A stretch of 63,797 nt of DNA from Scatosoma sp045658805 (GTDB lineage: Bacteria; Bacillota; Clostridia; Christensenellales; Borkfalkiaceae): contig JAZOVQ010000033.1 of NCBI GenBank assembly GCA_045658805.1, positions 1-63,797 on the forward strand, read 5' to 3'. Below the pieces are notes generated by a model that was not told the DNA's origin, did not search any database, and saw only the letters and a program-made list of their open reading frames with translations. Position 1 is the stretch's first letter. Each line of letters opens with the position of its first letter. A program made the translations under genes and the position numbers. Shown piece by piece: positions 1-6,990 of this stretch.

Positions 1-671
1 CTCGCAATGCTTGTTTGTGCTGCTATCAAATGATTGTCAATATATAACACGTCTTCTTCCCAATTGGTCGCAGTATTGTAATATCCTGTACCATAAAATG
101 CATCCTTACCAATCGAAATATCTCTATTAGGAAGGTATACATTCATCAAACTATAACATTCGTAGAACGCCTCCCTTCCAATTGAAGTTACACTATCGGG
201 AATGGTCACACTCATCAAACTATCACAATTAGAGAACGCCTCCCTTCCAATTGAAGTTACACCATTAGGGATAACTACACTTGTTAAATTATAGCAATTA
301 GAGAACGCCTCCCACCCAATTGAAGTTACACTATTGGGAATTATCACGCTCGTCAAGCTACTGCAATCATCAAACGCCCAATCATCAATCGAGGTTACGG
401 GCAAGCCTTTATGCGTAGAGGGAATAACAATATCAGTATCCACGCACGAACCTATACTCGTAACAATATAATATGTCCCATCAGAGCTGATTGTATATCC
501 CAACTCTTCGTTTGTAGATAATGCTTCGCCTATCCCTGAAGCGTTTCCTTGGCTTGTACTGAAACTGCTATCGGCCCTCGACGAATTATCATCATCCGAA
601 CATGCCGCAAAGCCAGCCGTCGCCGTTCCAACACACAAACATGCTAATAAACTGATGAGAAACTTTTTCAT
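1..671 (-). CDS. BspA-like leucine-rich-repeat lipoprotein, C-terminus beyond window
   Basis: The reading frame stays open from an ATG at 671 to the window edge, so at least 223 residues are present and the C-terminus is missing. It starts with a Lys-Lys signal peptide and a hydrophobic stretch ending FAAC, a plausible lipobox with Cys24 as the lipidated residue. A Ser/Asp/Asn-rich linker follows, then about 23-residue repeats of the LRR_5 (BspA/TpLRR) type, such as LTSVVIPNGVTSIGREAF. The repeats are also visible in the DNA as near-identical 69-bp units. Such proteins are usually surface-exposed and are often linked to adhesion; the function here is not known. The layout matches the LRR lipoprotein at 8971-10086, including a shared segment with the words TDIVIPST and GLPVT. 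Confidence 0.85.
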   Translation of the reverse strand, partial: MKKFLISLLACLCVGTATAGFAACSDDDNSSRADSSFSTSQGNASGIGEALSTNEELGYTISSDGTYYIVTSIGSCVDTDIVIPSTHKGLPVTSIDDWAFDDCSSLTSVIIPNSVTSIGWEAFSNCYNLTSVVIPNGVTSIGREAFSNCDSLMSVTIPDSVTSIGREAFYECYSLMNVYLPNRDISIGKDAFYGTGYYNTATNWEEDVLYIDNHLIAAQTSIA

Positions 672-766
672 TTTATTACCCCAAAGGTTTATATTTATAA
701 AATTATTGTACCACTCTTTCCACATTTTGTCAATAGGTTTAGAAAATTCTCCTCGGCAATTAAACG

Positions 767-804
767 GCAAAAAAACGACGGTTGCGCGATATGCACTCCG
801 TCGT
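767..804 (-). terminator. Rho-independent terminator after spoIIQ
   Basis: On the minus strand a 7-bp stem, ACGACGG with CCGTCGT, is followed by a run of T. It lies ten bases past the spoIIQ stop and should end that transcript. Confidence 0.75.
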
Positions 805-813
805 TTTCGTTTG

Positions 814-1554
814 TTATTTCTCTTCCAAAGTCAAATACGTGGTAGGATCAATTTGCACCCCTTGTTGCACAATTTCAAAATGCAAATGCGCGCCATCCTT
901 ATATTCGTCCCCCGTTGCTTCGGCAACCGTCGCAATCACTTCGCCCTTGGCAACGCTTGCGCCGACTGTCAAACCCTCCACTTCCGTTACGAACCGATAA
1001 CACGATTTTAACCCGTTGCCGTGGTCAATGGTAATTTCCGTACCCGAAAGCAAATCGTCCTTATAAATGCTTTCCACCACGCCAGCTTCCACCGCTTTCA
1101 CTTCCGTACCTGCAGGCGCAACAAAATCCACACCCTTGTGTTCGTAATAAGAATTCAGCGTTTGGTTATAGAAAAATCCATAATCATTAGACACCGTTAC
1201 GGACGCTACGGGCGAAACCATGCCGTCGGGCGTATTGGTCACCGTTTCATCGCCGCCGTCCTCTTCTCCGCCAACTTCTTCCCCTTCTTCCTCGCCGCCA
1301 AGATCACCGCCTACGTCCGTGTTTGCCGAATTGTTGTCAATCACTGCCGAATTGCTGTTATTCACCCCTGCCTGCTGGTCAACGTCGCCGTTATTAGTCA
1401 CCGCAACCGCCACGATAATAATCGCCAAAAGCGCCGCCGCGCAACCAAGCGCCGTAATAAGATAAAAGCGTTTTTCGCCGTTAAGGCTCCACTTTTTCTT
1501 TTTCCCGTTGCCGCTCTTTTCTTTTTCTTTTTCATTCCCGTTTTGTTCTTTCAT
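814..1554 (-). CDS. spoIIQ: SpoIIQ-like M23 (LytM) peptidase-family protein
   Basis: The 246-residue protein has a short charged cytoplasmic N-terminus rich in Lys and Glu, one transmembrane helix at about residues 30-55, a long Asp/Glu/Gly/Asn linker and a C-terminal M23 domain. Two zinc-ligand motifs are intact: HKGVD (His and Asp) and HLHFE. The catalytic His expected in a Y-x-H motif between them is absent, and the segment reads CYRFV. In B. subtilis SpoIIQ is made in the forespore and binds SpoIIIAH across the intermembrane space, and its M23 domain is degenerate. The sigma-F-like promoter upstream supports the SpoIIQ assignment over a generic wall hydrolase. GGAGG lies 11 bases before the ATG. 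Confidence 0.82.
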   Translation of the reverse strand: MKEQNGNEKEKEKSGNGKKKKWSLNGEKRFYLITALGCAAALLAIIIVAVAVTNNGDVDQQAGVNNSNSAVIDNNSANTDVGGDLGGEEEGEEVGGEEDGGDETVTNTPDGMVSPVASVTVSNDYGFFYNQTLNSYYEHKGVDFVAPAGTEVKAVEAGVVESIYKDDLLSGTEITIDHGNGLKSCYRFVTEVEGLTVGASVAKGEVIATVAEATGDEYKDGAHLHFEIVQQGVQIDPTTYLTLEEK

Positions 1555-1590
1555 TTTCTTAAAATCCTCCGAAAAATCGTTTTGTATGTA

Positions 1591-1620
1591 AATTCTTCCC
1601 CGACCTTTCGCCTTTTATAC
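1591..1620 (-). promoter_or_regulatory. Sigma-F-type sporulation promoter of spoIIQ
   Basis: On the minus strand GTATA (1620-1616) is separated by exactly 15 bases from GGGAAGAATT (1600-1591). This fits the forespore sigma-F consensus as I know it (-35 GYWTA, 15 bases, -10 GGNRANANTW) at every defined position. B. subtilis spoIIQ is a sigma-F gene, so biology and sequence agree. Confidence 0.75.
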
Positions 1621-1653
1621 TCATAAAAACTATTTTTTATAGAAAAAACAAAA

Positions 1654-2100
1654 TCAATATCCGTCGAAAATAATCGGCGTGCCGACCGCCGCCTCGCCTT
1701 CCGAAATTGCGATATGCAAATTGACAAGCCGCCCGTCAATCCATAACCCGTTTTTCCATTTCGGAGTGTAACAATAATAAGAAGTAACATCGCAAACACT
1801 TTCGATAAACAGCACTTCCGCGCCATAAGTTTGCATAATTTCCTGCGCTTTCGTTTCTCCGCTTTCCCTTTCCGATAAACAAAACCGCACGCTTTCCCCT
1901 TCCACTTCCAATAGGGTTTTCAAGCTCAATTTCGTCACACGAAGCCCTTGCGAGCTTGCCGAACGCAGGTAAAACACGCGCTCCCCTTGCAATTTCCGCA
2001 ATTTCACCGTTTGCAGCCCTAAAACGCCCACAAAAAACACCAAGCACACCGCCAACGCAACCGCCGTCGCAAGAAAATTTTTCAAGCGTAAAAAAAACAT
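1654..2100 (-). CDS. Small secreted or anchored protein, possibly YwmB-like
   Basis: The start at 2100 is chosen because GGGAGGGAG stands just before that ATG; longer versions lack a ribosome site. The 148-residue product has one hydrophobic helix near its N-terminus and then a soluble domain. It ends in GRLVNLHIAISEGEAAVGTP and a few further residues. That ending resembles small extracytoplasmic proteins found next to spoIID/spoIIQ in Clostridia, such as the YwmB family, but I recognise only the C-terminal pattern and the protein is shorter than B. subtilis YwmB. It sits directly upstream of spoIIQ in the same direction; the gap holds the sigma-F-type promoter, so the two can be transcribed separately. 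Function unknown. Confidence 0.55.
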   Translation of the reverse strand: MFFLRLKNFLATAVALAVCLVFFVGVLGLQTVKLRKLQGERVFYLRSASSQGLRVTKLSLKTLLEVEGESVRFCLSERESGETKAQEIMQTYGAEVLFIESVCDVTSYYCYTPKWKNGLWIDGRLVNLHIAISEGEAAVGTPIIFDGY

Positions 2101-2209
2101 ACTCCCTCCCAAGCCTCGGCACCTGCCGCGCTCGGAAGAGAGTATTGCCAACAAACTCACTTTTTAAACTATAAAATTTTAAGCTACACCATTAAACAAG
2201 GTTGAGAAA

Positions 2210-2545
2210 TTAAAAATCACCCAAAGGCTCACCGCCCAACAAATGAATATGCAAATGATTTACCGTTTGACCGCCGTTTTCGCCTTGGTTAATAATTACG
2301 CGATACCCGTCCTGCAAACCAAGTTCCTTTTCCAAGGTAGGGATAACGCGAAAAACGTGCTTTACGATATCCGCGCGCGCCTCGTCCATTTCGTTTAAAC
2401 GCGCAAAATGCGTTTTGGGAATGCACAAATAATGCAATTTTGCTTTCGGCTCAATGTCCTTGATAACAATCATTTCGTCGTCTTCGTACAGTCTCGGCGA
2501 AGGAATAATCCCCGCTACGATTTTACAAAAAATACAGTTTTCCAT
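2210..2545 (-). CDS. HIT-family nucleotide-binding hydrolase
   Basis: A 111-residue HIT (histidine triad) protein, the usual length for bacterial HinT/Hit. The signature HLHIHLL, with His-x-His-x-His, lies near the C-terminus, and the N-terminal CIFC pair matches the zinc-binding Cys of many family members. Family members hydrolyse nucleoside phosphoramidates or AMP-linked compounds; the cellular substrate cannot be told from sequence. It is the last gene of the dnaK-dnaJ-prmA-rsmE-mtaB run, a common Firmicutes arrangement, 26 bases after mtaB. Confidence 0.93.
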   Translation of the reverse strand: MENCIFCKIVAGIIPSPRLYEDDEMIVIKDIEPKAKLHYLCIPKTHFARLNEMDEARADIVKHVFRVIPTLEKELGLQDGYRVIINQGENGGQTVNHLHIHLLGGEPLGDF

Positions 2546-2571
2546 CTTATCTCCTTTTGGGTTTTCCCTTT

Positions 2572-3831
2572 TTATATTTTTACTGCTTTTACGCCGTCTT
2601 TGAACAGCCCTTCAACGCGCACGAGGATAGGCTCTTTGCCCATATCTCCCTCGACGTACACGCGGATATAATTTTCAGAATACCCTTCCGTCACGCCGTC
2701 GAAACAATTTTCAGGCACCAGCTCCACCGTAGCGCCGATAAATTTTTCAAGATACTTCTTCTTTTCTTCCGCGCCCTTTCTAATCAACCGTTCTACGCGG
2801 TTTTTCTTCACTTCGCTCGGCAATTCTTTAAACTTCTTATACGCGTTGGTACCCTCTCTCGGCGAATAGGGAAAGGCATGTATTTGCGCAAACCCCGCTT
2901 CTTCTACAATCCGCATCGAGTCCTCGAAATCACTTTCCGTTTCCGTCGGAAACCCTACGATAATATCCGTCGTAATGGCCGCATTGGGAAACGCCTTATA
3001 AATCATTGCGCATTTTTCCAAATACTCCGCACGCGTATATTTCCTATTCATGCTCCGCAAAACGGTATCCGAACCGCTTTGCAAGGACAAATGGAATTGC
3101 GGTGCAAACCGACGTACCTCTTTCAATGCCGATAAAAAGCGTTCGGTGATCAAGCTAACCTCTAACGAGCCTAAACGGATACGCGTTTTCGCGTCCTTAA
3201 CCGCCAACATCAAATCCGCCAAATCCCGTCCGTTTTCGTCCTTATATTCGGACACGTCAATGCCCGTAACCACCGTTTCCTGCGCCGTACTTTGCAAAAT
3301 TTCCGCCGCCGCGCTCTCCAAATTTCTCGACCGACTTCTTCCGCGTAAATAGGGAATAACGCAATAGGAACAAACCCGATTGCACCCGTCTTGGATTTTG
3401 ACAAAGCTACGGGTTTTTAGACATTCGGGCAAGGGCATTTCTTCATACACCTTGTCCCCCTCGTCAATGCGAGTGCCAAGGTATTCTTCAGCGAAGCCCG
3501 ATTGGATAATTTCCAAAACTTTATTTTTATTTCTCGCGCCCGTCACCGCCGCAATCCCCTCGCCTTTTTCGGCAAAGGACACAGGGTTCTTTTCCGAAGC
3601 GCAGCCGCACACAATTATTTTGGCGTTGGGGTTGGCATGCAGGGCTTTTCCCACCGTTTGACGGCTTTTTCGTTCCGCTTCCGCCGTCACTGCGCAAGTG
3701 TTGATAACGTATATATCCGCCTTTTCCATTTCACGGGAAACGGTGTAACCCATTTCTTCCAAACCGCGAATAATAGAACCGCTTTCCACGTCGTTCACTT
3801 TACAGCCAAGCGTAAAAACAACCGCTTTCAT
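2572..3831 (-). CDS. mtaB: tRNA t6A37 methylthiotransferase MtaB
   Basis: This radical-SAM methylthiotransferase turns N6-threonylcarbamoyladenosine at tRNA position 37 into its 2-methylthio form. The N-terminal UPF0004 domain carries three cluster-binding Cys (in TLGCKVN, NTCAV and CGCA). The radical-SAM motif is CNRVCSYCVIPYLRG, and a C-terminal TRAM-like domain follows. The ATG at 3831 overlaps the rsmE stop as TGATG, which indicates translational coupling; an in-frame TTG one codon earlier is less likely. The tsaB and tsaE genes at 20.9-22.0 kb help make its substrate. Confidence 0.95.
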   Translation of the reverse strand: MKAVVFTLGCKVNDVESGSIIRGLEEMGYTVSREMEKADIYVINTCAVTAEAERKSRQTVGKALHANPNAKIIVCGCASEKNPVSFAEKGEGIAAVTGARNKNKVLEIIQSGFAEEYLGTRIDEGDKVYEEMPLPECLKTRSFVKIQDGCNRVCSYCVIPYLRGRSRSRNLESAAAEILQSTAQETVVTGIDVSEYKDENGRDLADLMLAVKDAKTRIRLGSLEVSLITERFLSALKEVRRFAPQFHLSLQSGSDTVLRSMNRKYTRAEYLEKCAMIYKAFPNAAITTDIIVGFPTETESDFEDSMRIVEEAGFAQIHAFPYSPREGTNAYKKFKELPSEVKKNRVERLIRKGAEEKKKYLEKFIGATVELVPENCFDGVTEGYSENYIRVYVEGDMGKEPILVRVEGLFKDGVKAVKI

Positions 3832-4580
3832 CAAATACTTGCCCCCTTCGTTTTCCCGTTTTCGCCCAGTTCGCCAAGCGAGAACATAACGACGGAAGTA
3901 AGCGCAACCGCGGCCGTTTCCGCGCGCAAAATTCTTTTTCCTAACGTAACGGAAGCAAATCCAAGCGCCGCCGCGTTTTCTTCTTCCTCACGCGAAAAAC
4001 CTCCCTCACTGCCAATAACCATTACCGTACTGCCCTGCAAAGCGGCAACGTCCGCCTTGCTTTCAGTGGCAAATTCACAAGCGAATAGCTTGTTTTGATA
4101 CCCGTCCGCCGAATGCAACGCCTTTTCCAGCGTATCATAATACACCACTTCGGGCGCAACGGCGCGCAGGCATTGTTTCGCCGCTTCCTTGGACACCTTA
4201 TTCAAGCGTTCCAATTTATTTGCATTCATATACGCCGAGGAGAATTCCGAAGAAAACACCCCTATCTTTTTCACGCCAAGCTCTACCGCTTTTTGCACGA
4301 TAAACTCATTTTTATCAGCGTTTTTCAGATACCCGAACAACAAGCAAACGTCCTCGTCCGCTTCCCTTTCGCCAAGCTCTTCACGCACAACGTTCAACAG
4401 CATACGTTTCTTTTCCACGGCGGCAACTACGGCAGTAAATTCCTTTCCGCTGTTATCCAGCAAAATCACTTCCGCACCAACGCCGATACGCAAAACGTTT
4501 TTAGCGTGTTCAAACTCCTCGCCGATAAGCTCGGTAACCGATTCAATTTTTTCCACGAAAAATCTCTTCAACGCAGACAT
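3831..4580 (-). CDS. rsmE: 16S rRNA (uracil-1498 N3)-methyltransferase RsmE
   Basis: A 249-residue SPOUT-class methyltransferase. The C-terminal knot region contains VIGSEGGFSREE and, near the end, LGKRILRAETAAV, both hallmarks of RsmE. It methylates U1498 in the decoding region of 16S rRNA using S-adenosylmethionine. The gene lies 12 bases after prmA and overlaps mtaB by one base, so the three are almost certainly one operon of ribosome and tRNA modification enzymes. Confidence 0.95.
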   Translation of the reverse strand: MSALKRFFVEKIESVTELIGEEFEHAKNVLRIGVGAEVILLDNSGKEFTAVVAAVEKKRMLLNVVREELGEREADEDVCLLFGYLKNADKNEFIVQKAVELGVKKIGVFSSEFSSAYMNANKLERLNKVSKEAAKQCLRAVAPEVVYYDTLEKALHSADGYQNKLFACEFATESKADVAALQGSTVMVIGSEGGFSREEEENAAALGFASVTLGKRILRAETAAVALTSVVMFSLGELGENGKTKGASI

Positions 4581-4592
4581 ACCCGTCTCCTT

Positions 4593-5543
4593 TTATGCGT
4601 TATGCTTCAAAACGAGAGCAAACCACTCCCCTTTTCTCCGTTCAAATACCACTTTCAAACCCACCGCTTCATAGGCCGCCTTAACCATTTCCAAACGGCT
4701 TTCAATAATACCGCTCAAAATAAGCACGCCGTCCTTTTCAAGGTTTTTAGGGATAGAGGGCGCAAGCATTTTCAACACCTCGCCCGTAATGTTCGCCATC
4801 ATAACGTCGCCCTTCACGTCGGTATCGTCCAACAAATTGGACAGCGCAACCACCGTCTTATCGTCTACGCCGTTCAGTTTACTGTTATGCTCGGAGCTTT
4901 CCACAGCAATGGGATCAATGTCCGTCAAATACGCTTTCTTTGCTCCAAGCTTAATTGCAGAAATCCCCAAAATCCCGCTTCCGCAGCCCACGTCGATACA
5001 AACGGAATCGGGCGTGATATATTCCTGCATCAATTCCACGCACATGGACGTCGTTTCGTGTTCACCCGTACCAAATGCCATATTCGAATCGAGCAACACC
5101 ACTTTTTCATCCGCTTCCGGCGCGTAATCAATCCATTCGGGTACGACTACAATACGCCCCAAATGAATGGGACGGAAATGCTTTTTCCATACGTCAATCC
5201 AATCGTCGCCGTCCACTTGGCGTTTGGTATCCTCCAAAGTGCCAAAGGGAATTGCGCCGTCCGACAGAGTTTTGGCGTTGTCAATATCGCGCAAAATATC
5301 CGCAATCACTTGACCTGCCACGTCCTCGGCAACGTAACATTTCACCAACACGTCCGAGGGCTTGTCCGCCGTCAAATCGTCGTCCATATAATCCCAAAAG
5401 GTGGTTTCCTTACAGGTTTGCAAAGCGATAATATCATTTCTATCGCAAATGGTCACACCATAATCGGTGTATCCCCACATAATATCCGAAATAATTTCGC
5501 TTGCTTCCGTGGTGGTGTGAATGGTCAATTCAACGTATTTCAT
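4593..5543 (-). CDS. prmA: Ribosomal protein L11 methyltransferase PrmA
   Basis: The 316-residue product has the SAM-binding motif DVGCGSGILGISAIKLGA followed by the acidic DIDP, and the NPP-like catalytic motif is MANITGEVL. The start at 5543 (MKYVELTIH) is preferred because AAAGGA stands before it and it matches the family's N-terminus; a longer version would begin inside the promoter. PrmA trimethylates ribosomal protein L11. It follows dnaJ, as in many Firmicutes, but here it has a strong promoter of its own. Confidence 0.94.
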   Translation of the reverse strand: MKYVELTIHTTTEASEIISDIMWGYTDYGVTICDRNDIIALQTCKETTFWDYMDDDLTADKPSDVLVKCYVAEDVAGQVIADILRDIDNAKTLSDGAIPFGTLEDTKRQVDGDDWIDVWKKHFRPIHLGRIVVVPEWIDYAPEADEKVVLLDSNMAFGTGEHETTSMCVELMQEYITPDSVCIDVGCGSGILGISAIKLGAKKAYLTDIDPIAVESSEHNSKLNGVDDKTVVALSNLLDDTDVKGDVMMANITGEVLKMLAPSIPKNLEKDGVLILSGIIESRLEMVKAAYEAVGLKVVFERRKGEWFALVLKHNA

Positions 5544-5579
5544 AACTACATTTTCCTTTTTACGTTTATTTTCCCCTTT

Positions 5580-5608
5580 ATTATAGCACGCTTTATGGGA
5601 TAAGTCAA
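5580..5608 (-). promoter_or_regulatory. Sigma-A-type promoter of prmA-rsmE-mtaB-HIT operon
   Basis: Minus-strand TTGACT (5608-5603), a 17-base spacer and TATAAT (5585-5580). It lies between the dnaJ terminator and prmA, so the modification genes can be transcribed independently of the chaperones. Confidence 0.8.
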
Positions 5609-5611
5609 CTA

Positions 5612-5620
5612 TGTGGATAA
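5612..5620 (-). promoter_or_regulatory. Perfect DnaA box next to prmA promoter
   Basis: TTATCCACA on the minus strand, three bases upstream of the prmA -35 element. It is the only consensus DnaA box I found in an intergenic region. A single box can be chance, but its position at the promoter is suggestive. Confidence 0.45.
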
Positions 5621-5650
5621 ACGGCGCACCAACTTTCCTCTCCGCTATCA

Positions 5651-5685
5651 AAAAAGAAAAGAACGCCGCCTCGTTTGCAACGTCC
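5651..5685 (-). terminator. Rho-independent terminator after dnaJ
   Basis: Minus-strand stem GGACGTTGC with GCGGCGTTC (some G-U pairs) followed by TTTTCTTTTTT. It begins about 40 bases after the dnaJ stop. Confidence 0.65.
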
Positions 5686-5724
5686 TTTTGTGTTTATTAA
5701 GCTATGGTTAAGCTTTTATAAAGC

Positions 5725-6879
5725 TTACGCCTGTTTTTCATACGGCTTTTCTCCGTATAACGATTCAACGTTATCCGAATATCTCCGCATTCTATCGCAT
5801 TGTTTCAATTCCAATTCAGCGTCCAGCTTTTCAATCTCCTTCTTTTGGTCCTTGGAAAGCTTGGTGGGAATTTCCACGATAACGCGGATAATCAAATTAC
5901 CCGTACCGTTTCTAAGCGACTTGATACCCTTGCCGCGTACGGTAAACACCGTTCCGCTTTGCGTGCCTTCGGGGATAGTAAAATCAAAGGTTTCGTCCAC
6001 GGTAGGCACCTTTACCACACCGCCGAGTGCCGCCGTTTTATAGGAGATAGGCAAATCAATTTTCAAATCAAAGCGTTCTCTGGTGAAAATTTTATGCGGT
6101 TCCACGCGGAATACCACAATCAAATCACCGGGCGTACCGCCGTTGGGCGCCGCCTGCCCCATCATACGCTTTTTCATGTAACTGCCCGTATCTACGCCCG
6201 CAGGAATGTCCAAACGTACCGTCGTTTCCTTTCTTTGCGAGCCCTTCCCCTTACAATCGGGACATTTTTCTTTAATTCTACGGCCGCTGCCGCCACAATC
6301 GGGACAAACCACTTGTCTAATGGTACGGCCAAACATAGTGTTTTGCACTTGTTGAATGATACCCTTGCCTTGACATTTTCCGCAGGTATCGTATGCCGTG
6401 CCGTCCTTTGCGCCAATGCCGTGACAAGCCGCGCAGGGCTCGTTTCTCGTATACGAAACGGTCTTGCTGCAGCCTTTCGCCGCGTCCATAAAGGACAAAG
6501 TCATTTCTCTTTGAATATCCTCGCCCACAGCCGATTTGGTCGATCTTGTGCTGCCGCCGAAACCGCCGCCAAAGAAACTGCTAAAAATATCCGAAATATC
6601 CTCGAAACCGCCGCCGCTAAAGCCACCGCCGCCGAAACCGCCAAAGCCGCCCATACCAGGGTGCTCCAGCTCATAATCATACGCCGCGCGTTTTTGTTGA
6701 TCGGACAGCGTTTCGTTGGCTTCGTTAATTTCCTTAAACTTTTCCGCAGCCGCCGCGTCACCCTGGTTTCTATCGGGGTGATATTTCATCGCCAGCTTTC
6801 TATACGCCGATTTAATTTCCTCAGGCGTCGCCTTTTTATCTACGCCGAGTATGTCGTAATAATTCTTTTTATCTGCCAT
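5725..6879 (-). CDS. dnaJ: Chaperone DnaJ (Hsp40)
   Basis: A 384-residue type I DnaJ. In order it has a J domain with the HPD tripeptide (KYHPDRN, about residue 33), a Gly/Phe-rich linker at about 75-110, a zinc-binding region with four CxxCxGxG-type repeats (CAACHGIG, CGKCQGKG, CPDCGGSG, CPDCKGKG) and a C-terminal substrate-binding domain. It stimulates DnaK ATPase and delivers unfolded proteins. It follows dnaK, separated by a strong hairpin. No clear Shine-Dalgarno precedes the ATG, so its translation may be limited. Confidence 0.97.
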   Translation of the reverse strand: MADKKNYYDILGVDKKATPEEIKSAYRKLAMKYHPDRNQGDAAAAEKFKEINEANETLSDQQKRAAYDYELEHPGMGGFGGFGGGGFSGGGFEDISDIFSSFFGGGFGGSTRSTKSAVGEDIQREMTLSFMDAAKGCSKTVSYTRNEPCAACHGIGAKDGTAYDTCGKCQGKGIIQQVQNTMFGRTIRQVVCPDCGGSGRRIKEKCPDCKGKGSQRKETTVRLDIPAGVDTGSYMKKRMMGQAAPNGGTPGDLIVVFRVEPHKIFTRERFDLKIDLPISYKTAALGGVVKVPTVDETFDFTIPEGTQSGTVFTVRGKGIKSLRNGTGNLIIRVIVEIPTKLSKDQKKEIEKLDAELELKQCDRMRRYSDNVESLYGEKPYEKQA

Positions 6880-6906
6880 AATTATACCGTCTTTTTATAG
6901 CGTATA

Positions 6907-6982
6907 CGGGCTTGGCGCGCGCCAAACCCGATTTACGTTTTTTCATTGATTACCCCCACCCATGTACGAGTTGAACGGGGGT
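6907..6982 (-). other. Two stable hairpins in the dnaK-dnaJ gap
   Basis: On the transcript ACCCCC pairs with GGGGGT (6982-6952), and then GGGTTTGGCGC pairs with GCGCCAAGCCC (about 6929-6908). No U-run follows on the minus strand. They look like RNA-processing or stability elements between dnaK and dnaJ rather than terminators. Confidence 0.6.
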
Positions 6983-6990
6983 TTTAAGTG

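Noticed and set aside
6880..6888. TATAAT just before the dnaJ ATG, as a second leaderless promoter
   Set aside because: No -35 element at 16-18 bases, unlike the tsaE case.
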